This document shows positions 1 to 8,086 of a stretch of DNA of 23,852 nucleotides, piece after piece. This DNA is from Microbacterium sp. (lineage in GTDB: Bacteria; Actinomycetota; Actinomycetes; Actinomycetales; Microbacteriaceae). Position 1 is the first letter of the stretch. Each line of letters starts with the position of its first letter. Under the pieces are notes generated by a model. That model was not told where the DNA came from and did not search any database. It saw only the letters and a list, made by a program, of their open reading frames with translations. The stretch lies in NCBI GenBank assembly GCA_003524435.1, contig DQHP01000066.1, positions 1-23,852 of the forward strand. Reading direction: 5' to 3'. The translations under genes were made by a program, and so were the position numbers.

Positions 1-1395
1 CGCGACGGTGTGAACACCGCGCGGGCCGACGTGCTCGCGCTCGGCGCCGCCTCGGAGTGGGGCACGCTCTCGACACTGACAGGGCTCGACCCGTCGCAGA
101 TCTCCGAGTTCGTCGCCTCGCCCGTCGTCGTCGACGAGCAGGTCGTGTTCCCGATCAACGCCTACGGCTCGGCCATGGCCGCGCTGTTCACGAACCTGTC
201 GCTGTGGATCGGCGCCTTCGTGCTCATGGTCATCTTCAAGGTCGAGGTCGACACTGAGGGCCTGCGCGATGTGACCGTGCGCCAGGCGTATTTCGGCCGC
301 TTTTTGCTGCTCGGAACGCTCGCGGCGCTGCAGGCGGTGATCGTCTGCGTCGGCAACCTCATCATCGGAGTGCAGACCGCGAGCGCCGTGGCCTTTGTTG
401 CGACGGGCGTGTTTACCGCGCTCGTCTACGTGAGCATCATCTATGCGCTCTCTGTCGCCTTCGGGCACGTCGGGCGGGGGCTCTGTGTGCTGCTCGTCAT
501 CATGCAGATCCCTGGCGCCTCTGGCCTGTACCCGATCGAGCTCATGCCAGGCTTCTTCCGCGCGATCTACCCGCTGCTGCCGTTCTCATACGGTATCGAC
601 GCGATGCGCGAAACGATTGCGGGCTTCTACGGAGCGCACTACTGGGGCTTCGTCGGGGTACTCGCCCTCATGATGGTGCTCGCCCTCGTGCTCGGTCTCG
701 TGCTGCGGCGCAGGCTCGCGAACTTCAACCTCTTGTTCAACAGGGAAATCGCATCGACAGACCTGCTCATCGGCGAAAAGGTGCAGGTCGTCGGCTCGGG
801 GTACCGGCTGAGCGACGTGATCCACGCGCTGCAGAACAGGGGAGAGTACCGCGAAGACCTCGAACGGCGCGCGCGCCCGTTCACCGAGCACTATCCCCTG
901 ATGCTGCGCGGAACCCTGCTCGTCGGGGTCGCGGGCCTCGCGGTGATCGGGGTGATCGCGTGGCTGCTGCCAGGCGGCAAGGCCCCACTGCTCGGAGTAT
1001 GGGTGCTCTGGTGCCTGCTCATCATGGGATTCCTCGTGGTGATTGAGTACGTAAAGAAGAGCTTTGGTCACGCCCGCGAGATCGCGAGCCTCGACGACGG
1101 AGAGCTACGGGACGCGATGCTCACCGAGCGTTCGAGCCTGCACGCCTGGCCTGATTCAGAGCCCGCTCTCGCAGCGGCTACGGCCGGGTCGGCTTCGGCC
1201 GGACCAGAGCAGAACGTGACGGCTTCAGGGGAATCCGAGCGAAGCGCTGCGGCCGATCGAGGCGACGACAACCTTGACGAGCTCATGGCCGACTGGTTTG
1301 GGGATCCGCCCTCGGCCGGCGAAGCAGACGAGCACAATCCGGACGACACCACCACCGACGACACCGAAGCACACGAGGGAGGACCGCGCGCATGA
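1..1395 (+). CDS. YhgE/Pip-family membrane protein, C-terminal part (5' end outside window)
   Basis: The reading frame is open from the first base, and the protein begins in the middle of a YhgE/Pip C-terminal membrane domain, so the true start lies upstream; the GTG at 10 is not a credible start. The visible part has about six hydrophobic helices over residues 45-240 (counted from base 10), containing a YPIELMPGFFRAIYPLLPFSYGIDAMR segment-type that matches YPLQVLPQWFQNVSPFLPATHAVNAMR in the next gene in layout. Two further helices follow at about 300-345, then an acidic, Ala/Glu/Asp-rich cytoplasmic-type tail of about 110 residues. YhgE/Pip proteins resemble ABC-2-type export permeases and are linked to phage receptors and type VII secretion, but the function of this one is unknown. 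It overlaps the following paralogue by four bases (ATGA), so the two are surely co-translated. The long disordered tail is unusual for the family. Confidence 0.85.
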   Translation, partial: RDGVNTARADVLALGAASEWGTLSTLTGLDPSQISEFVASPVVVDEQVVFPINAYGSAMAALFTNLSLWIGAFVLMVIFKVEVDTEGLRDVTVRQAYFGRFLLLGTLAALQAVIVCVGNLIIGVQTASAVAFVATGVFTALVYVSIIYALSVAFGHVGRGLCVLLVIMQIPGASGLYPIELMPGFFRAIYPLLPFSYGIDAMRETIAGFYGAHYWGFVGVLALMMVLALVLGLVLRRRLANFNLLFNREIASTDLLIGEKVQVVGSGYRLSDVIHALQNRGEYREDLERRARPFTEHYPLMLRGTLLVGVAGLAVIGVIAWLLPGGKAPLLGVWVLWCLLIMGFLVVIEYVKKSFGHAREIASLDDGELRDAMLTERSSLHAWPDSEPALAAATAGSASAGPEQNVTASGESERSAAADRGDDNLDELMADWFGDPPSAGEADEHNPDDTTTDDTEAHEGGPRA

Positions 1396-3575
1396 ACACC
1401 ATTCTGAGTATTGTGCGCCGCGACGTGCGCCACGCAACCCGAAACGTGATGGCCTCGATCGTGCTGTTCGGCCTCGTCATCATTCCCTCGCTGTTCACCT
1501 GGTTCAACGTCATCGCGAGCTGGAATCCGTTCGAGAACACCGAGAACCTCACCGTCGCCGTCGCCAACACCGACGAGGGGTATCAAAGCGACCTCGTTCC
1601 GATTCGCCTCAACGTCGGCGAGCAGGTGTTGTCGGCGCTGCGCGCGAACAACGATCTGAACTGGGTGATCACCTCGGAGGACGAGGCGATCGACGGCACG
1701 AAGTCCGGCGAGTACTACGCCGCGATCGTGCTCCCCCCGACCTTCAGCGCCGACATGATGACCTTCTACTCGAACGGCTCCGAGCGCACCAAGATCGAGT
1801 ACTACACGAACGAGAAGAAGAATGCCCTCGCCCCGAAGATCACTGAGCAGGGCGCAGGTGAGGTCTCCACGAGCATCAACAAGGTGTTCACAGAGAAGCT
1901 CAGCGAGGTCGCGCTGAACATCATCACGTCGCTGTCCGGGTATCTCGACGACGCAGACACCCAGGCCACGCTGTCCCGTCTGCAGGCACATGTCAGTGGA
2001 GTGGCCGCACAGCTGCGCGCCGCATCGGCGACAGCAGACATGTTCACCTCGCTGATCACTTCGAGCAGGCCACTGGTCGACGGCGCGTCAGGGCTGGTAT
2101 CAGGGTCCAGCGACGCCCTACAGGACGCCACAGGTGCACTGGGCACAGGAAAGGACGCAGCCCAGTCGCTGAAGGACATCCTCACGTCGACGGCCGCAAC
2201 GCTCGGCGACGCGCTGTCCGGCACGGCAGACAGCTATCAGGCCGTGGCCGACAGCGTCGACGATGTGTTCTCGTCGATGAACACCCAGTCCGAGGGCTCA
2301 GCGGATGCGATCCGTGCTGCGGCGACGCGGGTGCAGACCCAGATCGACCAGCAACAGCAGCTGCGTGACACCCTGGTCAACGACCTCCGCCCGCTCCTCC
2401 CTGAATCGGCACTGGACTCGTTCGATCGGGCGGTGTCTCGCGTCGACGCGTCGATCGCGCGACAGCAGGATCTGCACGATCGCCTCGACGACGCAGCAAC
2501 GCACATCACCGACACCGATGCCGACGTCCAAGCCACGCACGCAGAGATCACCGGACTGATCGACAAAGCTAAGGCTGCGGTCGACGACGCGCAGAACGCC
2601 TACACAGGGAGTCTGCAGCCGAAGCTCGATGCACTCGCAGAGACGCTGGCCGTCATCGGCGGCGACATCGACTCGATCGGCGGCGACCTCTCTTCTGTGG
2701 CGGAGTCGCTTTCCGGATCCGACTCGCTGAGTACGGCGCTCGCGCACGCAGAGTCGTTGACGACCGATATCTCGGGCTCCCTCACCGAGACGGCGGATCG
2801 ATTCGACGTCCTCGCCGCCGCGCTGACGAAGGCCATCGACACCGGCGACCTCAGCGAGCTCACCGAGGTGATCGGCGCGGACCCGCAGTCGCTGGCCGCG
2901 CATCTCGCAGAGCCCGTGACGTTGGAGAGGGTGCCGGTCTACTCTGTCGTCAGCTTCGGTGCAGCGATGACGCCGCTGTACACGATGCTCGCGCTCTGGG
3001 TGGGCGCACTGCTGATCGCCGTGTCGGTCCGCGTCGATCCGCCACAGGGCGAGGCCTCCGGGCTGCCTCCCCTCACTCCGACGCAGACGTATCTCAGCAG
3101 GTTCGGCATCTTCGCGCTCATCGGGTTTCTGCAGAGCTCACTGGTGTGTCTGGGCAGCGTGCTGTTCACCCAGGTGCAGCCCGAGCATCCGTTCTTGCTC
3201 ATCCTGACCGGCTGGGTGATGTCGCTGGTGTTCACGCTGATCGTCTACACGTTCGTCGTGACCTTCGGGAACGCCGGAAAGGCGTTGGCCGTGCTGATAC
3301 TCGTCGTGCAGATCTCCACTTCCGGTGGCGCGTACCCGCTGCAGGTGCTTCCGCAATGGTTCCAGAACGTCAGCCCGTTCCTGCCTGCCACGCACGCTGT
3401 GAACGCAATGCGCTCCGCGATCGCCGGCATCTACGAGAATGACTTCTGGATATCGCTGGGCTTGCTGTCGGCGTTCGCGCTGCCCGCCCTGCTGCTGGGT
3501 CTGGTGCTGCGCCTCCCGCTCATCGGCTTCAATCAGAAGCTACTGCGCGCCTTGGCGTCCACAAAGCTCATGTGA
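1392..3575 (+). CDS. YhgE/Pip-family membrane protein
   Basis: This 727-residue protein has the full YhgE/Pip plan: a short cytoplasmic N-terminus, one helix at about residues 18-38 followed by a WNPFENT motif, a large extracytoplasmic region up to about 510 rich in Ala, Asp, Ser and Thr with predicted coiled-coil stretches (for example the QTQIDQQQQLRD region), and a C-terminal block of about six helices from about 515 to 715. The ATG at 1392 overlaps the upstream stop in an ATGA, and the protein begins MNTILSIVRRDVRHATRN, the usual start of this family. The upstream gene is a paralogue, and such pairs are common in Actinobacteria. The family is structurally related to ABC-2 permeases without an ATPase of its own; substrate and role here are unknown. 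A strong hairpin follows the gene at 3692. Confidence 0.92.
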   Translation: MNTILSIVRRDVRHATRNVMASIVLFGLVIIPSLFTWFNVIASWNPFENTENLTVAVANTDEGYQSDLVPIRLNVGEQVLSALRANNDLNWVITSEDEAIDGTKSGEYYAAIVLPPTFSADMMTFYSNGSERTKIEYYTNEKKNALAPKITEQGAGEVSTSINKVFTEKLSEVALNIITSLSGYLDDADTQATLSRLQAHVSGVAAQLRAASATADMFTSLITSSRPLVDGASGLVSGSSDALQDATGALGTGKDAAQSLKDILTSTAATLGDALSGTADSYQAVADSVDDVFSSMNTQSEGSADAIRAAATRVQTQIDQQQQLRDTLVNDLRPLLPESALDSFDRAVSRVDASIARQQDLHDRLDDAATHITDTDADVQATHAEITGLIDKAKAAVDDAQNAYTGSLQPKLDALAETLAVIGGDIDSIGGDLSSVAESLSGSDSLSTALAHAESLTTDISGSLTETADRFDVLAAALTKAIDTGDLSELTEVIGADPQSLAAHLAEPVTLERVPVYSVVSFGAAMTPLYTMLALWVGALLIAVSVRVDPPQGEASGLPPLTPTQTYLSRFGIFALIGFLQSSLVCLGSVLFTQVQPEHPFLLILTGWVMSLVFTLIVYTFVVTFGNAGKALAVLILVVQISTSGGAYPLQVLPQWFQNVSPFLPATHAVNAMRSAIAGIYENDFWISLGLLSAFALPALLLGLVLRLPLIGFNQKLLRALASTKLM

Positions 3576-3691
3576 CGAGCACATCATCGAGCTCGAGTGC
3601 TCCCGTCCGCGGGTCCCGTCCGGCACTCGCACTCTTCCTGCACAGCTCGCCGCCTGCCGTGCCTCATGCCTAATCGCACCGATCCGGATAG

Positions 3692-3729
3692 GCTTCCCAG
3701 AGCGCGTCCCGAAACGCGCTCTGGGAAGC
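3692..3729. terminator. Perfect 16-bp inverted repeat, probable terminator
   Basis: The arms 3692-3707 and 3714-3729 are perfect reverse complements (first arm GCTTCCCAGAGCGCGT) around a six-base loop, CCCGAA. The structure lies 116 bases after the second YhgE gene and 41 bases before the acylase start. No T-run follows, which is common for actinobacterial intrinsic terminators. It probably ends the YhgE transcript; an mRNA-stabilising or attenuation role ahead of the acylase is the alternative. Confidence 0.7.
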
Positions 3730-3770
3730 GGTGAGACCGAATCCCACCGACGACCCGAAAGAGCTTCTCA

Positions 3771-6443
3771 ATGACGACCGAGTCTCCAGAATCTGCAGCA
3801 CGCCGCCCGCGGGGCGCAAGGATCGGACGCATTGCATTCGGAGTCGTTGCAGGACTCCTCGTCATTGCCGTCGTCGCGGCGTTCTTCGTCGTCTGGACGA
3901 TCCAACGCTCTTTCCCGCAGACGTCCGGCGAGCTCGAACTCAGCGGGCTCGCCGCAGAGGTCACCGTGCAGCGCGACGACCTCGGCGTACCGACCATCAC
4001 CGCCGACTCCTCGCACGACCTGTTCTACGCGCAGGGCTTCGTGCACGCGCAGGATCGCTTCTTCGAGATGGACTTCCGCCGCCACGTCACTTCGGGTCGC
4101 GTCGCGGAAATGTTCGGCGAATCTCAGGCCGGGACCGACATGTTCTTGCGCACCCTCGGCTGGCGCGACGTCGCCGAGCAAGAAGTTGAGGCCATGGATG
4201 AGGTGACTCTCGCCTATTACGAGGCCTATGCCGACGGAGTGAATGCGTACCTCGCCGACCGCGACGGTGCCGACCTCTCGCTGGAATATGCCGTTTTGGG
4301 AATGCAAAACTCTGACTACGAGGTCGAGCCATGGGAGCCCGCAGATTCGGTGGCGTGGTTGAAGGCGATGGCCTGGGACCTCCGAACCAACATTGAAGAC
4401 GAGACCGAGCGCGCTCTGCTCGCAGCTGAGCTTAGCGGCAGCGCCGAGAACAACGACGCCGATGCCGATGAGCCGGCCGACGATACCCAGAAGTTGTTGG
4501 AGCAGCTTTACCCGGAGTACCCATTCGATAAGAACCCTGTCATCGTTCCCAAGCTCTCGACCGTTCCCGCCCTCGAGACAACCGCGGAGCCGGCATCCTT
4601 CACCACGGATGCTGACGCCACCACCACCTCGCAGCAGGCGATCACCACGATCGAGTGGGACGAAGCATCCACCGTCATCGAAGCCGTCAGCATGCTGGTT
4701 GGTGACGCGGGCGAAGGAATCGGGTCAAACTCGTGGGTCGTCTCAGGTGCTCTCACCGAAAGTGGGATGCCGCTGCTCGCCAATGACCCGCACCTGGGTG
4801 CGGCGCTGCCGAGCGTCTGGTACCAGGTGCAGTTAAAGTGTTCCACCGTCAGCGAAGCGTGCCCATTCGATGTCTCTGGCTTCTCGTTCTCGGGACTGCC
4901 AGGTGTCGTGATCGGTCATAACGCCGAGGTCGCCTGGGGGTTCACGAACCTCACGACTGATGTCGCAGATCTGTATATCGAGAAGGTCGAAGGCGACGAG
5001 TATTGGCGTGATGGCGCGATGGTACCGCTGGACATCCGCGACGAAACGATCAAGGTTGCTGGCGGTAAAGACATCGACCTCGAGATCCGCTCGACCGTGC
5101 ATGGCCCGATCATCTCCGGCCTCACCGACGATTTCACCGCCATCGCGGATGCCCCCGTCGTCAGTGCTGGTGATGAGGTGCTGCCGCTCGCGAACGCTCC
5201 TGAGATTCCCGAGGGTGACTCCGCGGTCAGCCTGCGCTGGACGGCTCTTGACCCCGGGAACACCGCCAGCGCGATCTTCGCTCTGAACACGTCGCAGAAC
5301 TTCGAAGACTTCCGCCACGCGGCATCCCTCTTCGACGTTCCTGCACAGAACCTCATCTACGCCGACCGCGAGGGCAACATCGGCTACCAGGCACCCGGAC
5401 GATTGCCGATCCGCGGAGCCGGCGATGGCTGGGTGCCACAGCCGGGCTGGGACAGCAGTTACGACTGGACCGGATATATCGACTTCGAAAAACTGCCGGT
5501 GTCGTACAACCCCACGTCCGGCTATATCGTCACCGCGAATAACGCGATCGTCACCGACGACTACGAGTACTTCCTCTCTCGCGATTGGGCCTATGGCTAT
5601 CGCGCGGCGCGCATCGTGAACCTCATCGAGCGGCAGGCGGCCGCAGGCCCCCTCACGGCCGAAGACATGCGCAGCATCCAGTTCGACAACGAGATGTGGA
5701 TCGGCATGCGCCTCGCCACTGTGATGGGTGATGTCGAAGTCTCGGGCAAGGGTCCGAAGGAGGCCGTCGCGCTACTGCGCAACTGGAATGCACAGAACGA
5801 CGCGTCCTCCGCGGCGGCTGCCTATGCGAATGTGCTGTGGTCGAACCTCGTGCAGAACCTGTTTGCCAACCGTGAGCACCCGCTGCCCGCTGACGGGCAG
5901 GGACGACTTTTCACGGTGATTTCGGCGTTGCTCGATGATCCGAGCGACCCGCTCTGGACCAATGAGAACATCGATGTCGACGGCATGGATGAGATGCTCA
6001 AGCTCTCTGCCGAGCAGGCATACGACGAACTTGTCGGCCTGCAGGGAGAAGTCACGTCGCGCTGGAACTGGGGCAACCTGCACGCACTGACTCTCACCAA
6101 CGAAACCTTCGGTTCCTCGGGGATTGCTCCCATCGAGGCGCTGTTCAACCGCGGGCCATATCCGGTCAGCGGTGGCGCCTCAGTGGTGAACGCCACCGGC
6201 TGGGAGCTCGGCACCTCGTACGAGACGACGACCGTGCCGTCGATGCGCATGGTGATCGACCTCGCTGACTTCGATGCCTCGAGCTGGAACCACCTGACCG
6301 GCGCCTCCGGCCACGCGTTCCACCCGAACTACGTCGACCAGACCGAGGACTGGGCCGCTGGCAAGCAGACTCCCTGGGCATTCAGTTCGGATGCTGTCGG
6401 CGATGCGACCGTTGACACGCTGGTGCTGCGACCGAAGGACTAA
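3771..6443 (+). CDS. Penicillin acylase family (Ntn) amidohydrolase, membrane-anchored
   Basis: The protein has 890 residues, close to the usual length of penicillin G acylase/AHL acylase precursors. A single helix at about residues 20-43 after a basic N-terminus suggests an uncleaved anchor or signal, so the enzyme acts outside the membrane. The family hydrolyses amide bonds of N-acyl compounds (beta-lactam side chains, acyl-homoserine lactones, lipopeptides) after self-cleavage into two chains. The expected self-cleavage site is visible: Gly318 followed by Ser319-Asn-Ser-Trp, so Ser319 would be the new N-terminal nucleophile. Other family motifs are LLANDPHLG just after it, VIGHNAEVAWGFTN, and YADREGNIGYQAPGR. 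The stretch of about 90 residues before Ser319 is acidic and Thr/Ala-rich, consistent with a removed spacer. The ATG at 3771 gives the anchor in a normal place; the ribosome site (GAAAGAG) is modest. The gene seems monocistronic. The substrate cannot be told from sequence. Confidence 0.9.
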   Translation: MTTESPESAARRPRGARIGRIAFGVVAGLLVIAVVAAFFVVWTIQRSFPQTSGELELSGLAAEVTVQRDDLGVPTITADSSHDLFYAQGFVHAQDRFFEMDFRRHVTSGRVAEMFGESQAGTDMFLRTLGWRDVAEQEVEAMDEVTLAYYEAYADGVNAYLADRDGADLSLEYAVLGMQNSDYEVEPWEPADSVAWLKAMAWDLRTNIEDETERALLAAELSGSAENNDADADEPADDTQKLLEQLYPEYPFDKNPVIVPKLSTVPALETTAEPASFTTDADATTTSQQAITTIEWDEASTVIEAVSMLVGDAGEGIGSNSWVVSGALTESGMPLLANDPHLGAALPSVWYQVQLKCSTVSEACPFDVSGFSFSGLPGVVIGHNAEVAWGFTNLTTDVADLYIEKVEGDEYWRDGAMVPLDIRDETIKVAGGKDIDLEIRSTVHGPIISGLTDDFTAIADAPVVSAGDEVLPLANAPEIPEGDSAVSLRWTALDPGNTASAIFALNTSQNFEDFRHAASLFDVPAQNLIYADREGNIGYQAPGRLPIRGAGDGWVPQPGWDSSYDWTGYIDFEKLPVSYNPTSGYIVTANNAIVTDDYEYFLSRDWAYGYRAARIVNLIERQAAAGPLTAEDMRSIQFDNEMWIGMRLATVMGDVEVSGKGPKEAVALLRNWNAQNDASSAAAAYANVLWSNLVQNLFANREHPLPADGQGRLFTVISALLDDPSDPLWTNENIDVDGMDEMLKLSAEQAYDELVGLQGEVTSRWNWGNLHALTLTNETFGSSGIAPIEALFNRGPYPVSGGASVVNATGWELGTSYETTTVPSMRMVIDLADFDASSWNHLTGASGHAFHPNYVDQTEDWAAGKQTPWAFSSDAVGDATVDTLVLRPKD

Positions 6444-6452
6444 GAACGCGGA

Positions 6453-6953
6453 TCATCGGCTGCGCGCGGGTGCGACCGACCGCGCGGACAGCATTCGACG
6501 ATTACGCCAGGCCCGATACCGATCGATCACGACCACACTCGTGGCGGCAAGGAAGATCAGTTGTGTGAGGGTACGCCAGGTCAGCTGGTCGTACCACGGT
6601 AGCGGTGCGCCCGAAAGCGCCAGTGCCACATTCGCCGGAAACACAGCGATCAGTAGAAGCGTGAGTCCGCCCGCTGCGAGGAGGGCGATGCGGGGGACGA
6701 GCAGCCCGATGGCGCCTGCCAGTTCTGCGATCCCCGTAAATGTGACGAGGAACTCGGGTGCGGGCATCCCCTGAGGAACCATTGCGATCAGGTCGTCTCG
6801 CATCCCCACGAAATGCGAGACGCCAGTGAGCGCGAACATCGCCGAGAGCCCTCCGCGCAGCGCCACGGGAATGCGGCGCAGTGCCTCCACCCCGAAGGCT
6901 CCGATCAGGCGCAGTGCACCGGTGACGATCACGAGAGTGATGAGCGGTTCCAT
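6453..6953 (-). CDS. DoxX family membrane protein
   Basis: This 166-residue protein has about four hydrophobic helices and the typical DoxX-type run of features: ALTGVSHF, then RDDLIAMVPQGMP, then a TGIAELAGAIGLLVPR helix and a PANVALA segment. DoxX-like proteins are small membrane proteins linked to thiosulfate:quinone oxidoreductase subunits, redox stress and catechol-type respiration, but most are uncharacterised. The ATG at 6953 has a strong ribosome site (GAGGAGAAG). It lies 15 bases after a second small membrane gene, so the two form an operon read away from the MerR gene. The gene ends only nine bases from the acylase stop on the other strand, with no clear terminator between. The last 20 residues are Arg/Ala/Ser-rich and probably disordered. 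Confidence 0.85.
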   Translation of the reverse strand: MEPLITLVIVTGALRLIGAFGVEALRRIPVALRGGLSAMFALTGVSHFVGMRDDLIAMVPQGMPAPEFLVTFTGIAELAGAIGLLVPRIALLAAGGLTLLLIAVFPANVALALSGAPLPWYDQLTWRTLTQLIFLAATSVVVIDRYRAWRNRRMLSARSVAPARSR

Positions 6954-6968
6954 AGATCTTCTCCTCGC

Positions 6969-7385
6969 TCACGACAGCGCAGCGGCGCCCGCGATGATCA
7001 CGCTGACCCCGACCGCGATCAGCGACAGCGCCAACACCAGGACGCCCACCCACAGGAGCGCGATGACGCGGCTGGGTTTGAGCGGCTCGCGACCCAGCAC
7101 TGAGAGGAAGAACCCCGCGGGAATCAGCAGCGCGCTGATGAGCACCCCGACTGCCGCCCATTGCCAGGCGCCGTCCACATTGACCGCGGACTGCAGCAGC
7201 AAGCTGACGAGGCCGAGGATGATGAGTACCCCTGCGTGCGCATGACCGGCGCGGAAGAACTTGGTCTGCAGTTCGTTGAACGCAAGGCCCCCGGTAGCGA
7301 CTCGCAACAAGAATGTGCCGCCTGACATGACGCCAACGACGGTCAAAATCGTGGCACCCGCGACGATTGTCAAGATCGGATCCAT
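6969..7385 (-). CDS. Small four-helix integral membrane protein
   Basis: The protein has 138 residues and four hydrophobic helices (about 5-25, 45-66, 75-96 and 105-135), with a conserved-looking FFRAGHAHAG motif after the first helix that holds two histidines and could bind a metal or haem. I recognise it as a type often seen beside DoxX-like genes in Actinobacteria, but I cannot name a function. The ATG at 7385 has an ideal ribosome site (AGGAGG, seven bases upstream). It is the first gene of a two-gene operon with the DoxX gene, transcribed divergently from the MerR regulator whose putative operators lie directly upstream, so MerR control is likely. Confidence 0.8.
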   Translation of the reverse strand: MDPILTIVAGATILTVVGVMSGGTFLLRVATGGLAFNELQTKFFRAGHAHAGVLIILGLVSLLLQSAVNVDGAWQWAAVGVLISALLIPAGFFLSVLGREPLKPSRVIALLWVGVLVLALSLIAVGVSVIIAGAAALS

Positions 7386-7394
7386 CGAACCTCC

Positions 7395-7413
7395 TAGATA
7401 GTTACAGTATCTA
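7395..7413. promoter_or_regulatory. 19-bp dyad, putative MerR operator copy 1
   Basis: The sequence TAGATAGTTACAGTATCTA has perfect six-base arms around a seven-base centre. It lies ten bases before the start of the small membrane protein gene, overlapping its ribosome site region, and 56 bases before the MerR start. It is near-identical to the dyad at 7418. MerR proteins bind long-spaced dyads between -35 and -10, so the neighbouring regulator is the natural ligand; this is inference. Confidence 0.6.
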
Positions 7414-7417
7414 TCAT

Positions 7418-7436
7418 TAGACAGCTAAAGTATCTA
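7418..7436. promoter_or_regulatory. 19-bp dyad, putative MerR operator copy 2
   Basis: The sequence TAGACAGCTAAAGTATCTA repeats the layout of the dyad at 7395 with one arm mismatch; the two start 23 bases apart, about two helical turns. The AT-rich stretch probably contains both divergent promoters. On the plus strand a TTACAG (7402-7407) and TAAAGT (7427-7432) pair with a 19-base spacer would fit the stretched spacing of MerR-controlled promoters, though each hexamer alone is weak. Confidence 0.55.
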
Positions 7437-7468
7437 ATTGTCCAGTGCTATCCGAACTGAGGAACTAA

Positions 7469-8086
7469 ATGCGCATCTCCGAGTTGTCCCAACGAAGCGG
7501 CCTGCCGATCGCAACACTGAAGTTCTATATCCGAGAAGGCATGCTCCCTCGTGGCGAGGCGACCTCCGCGACACGGGCCGAGTACGGAGAGGAGCATCTT
7601 GCTCGACTCCGGCTGATTGCTGCGCTGGCCGATGTTCGCGAGTTGCCGCTCACCCGGGTGAAGGAGATCCTCGCCCTGATCGATGACCCCGATCCTGATC
7701 CGATCTCCGCCCTCGGCCGCGCAGTAGGAGCGCTGCCGCCCTATATCGACAACAATCTTGATGACTTTCCTCTTGCCAGGGAAGCCATCGAGACGCTCGG
7801 GCTCACCTACGATCCGCGCTTTACGGCAGTGCCACAGCTGGAGAATGCTCTCCGCGCCCTCCAGCACGCGGGGCTCGACACCGACCCGACAACGCTGCGA
7901 CGCTATGCAGGCGCTATGCGGACGATCGCCGCCGAGGAGATCATGCCGATCTCGGAGTTGTCAGCGCAGCAAGCGGTCTCCTATTCGGTGCTCGGAACTG
8001 TGCTCTACGAGCCGCTTATATTGGCGCTGCGCCGCCTCACGCACCAACACCTTCTCATCGACCAAACGACGAACCGACCGCTCTGA
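7469..8086 (+). CDS. MerR family transcriptional regulator
   Basis: The protein has 205 residues. Residues 1-70 form a MerR winged helix-turn-helix (MRISELSQRSGLPIATLKFYIREGMLP, then an LRLIAALADVRELPLTRVKEIL helix). The remaining 130 residues are a helical effector domain without the Cys pairs of metal-sensing MerR proteins, so an organic ligand or redox signal is more likely than a metal. The ATG at 7469 is preceded by a good GAGGAA site and two 19-bp dyads in the divergent promoter, suggesting that it controls itself and the DoxX/small membrane operon. Its last 126 bases overlap the 3' end of the convergent membrane protein gene. Confidence 0.88.
   Translation: MRISELSQRSGLPIATLKFYIREGMLPRGEATSATRAEYGEEHLARLRLIAALADVRELPLTRVKEILALIDDPDPDPISALGRAVGALPPYIDNNLDDFPLAREAIETLGLTYDPRFTAVPQLENALRALQHAGLDTDPTTLRRYAGAMRTIAAEEIMPISELSAQQAVSYSVLGTVLYEPLILALRRLTHQHLLIDQTTNRPL

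Noticed and set aside
1068..1991. A 307-residue open frame on the minus strand across the two YhgE genes
   Set aside because: It lies antisense to two clear membrane protein genes, is Arg/Gly/Val/Asp-rich with no domain, and has no ribosome site; it is a high-GC shadow.
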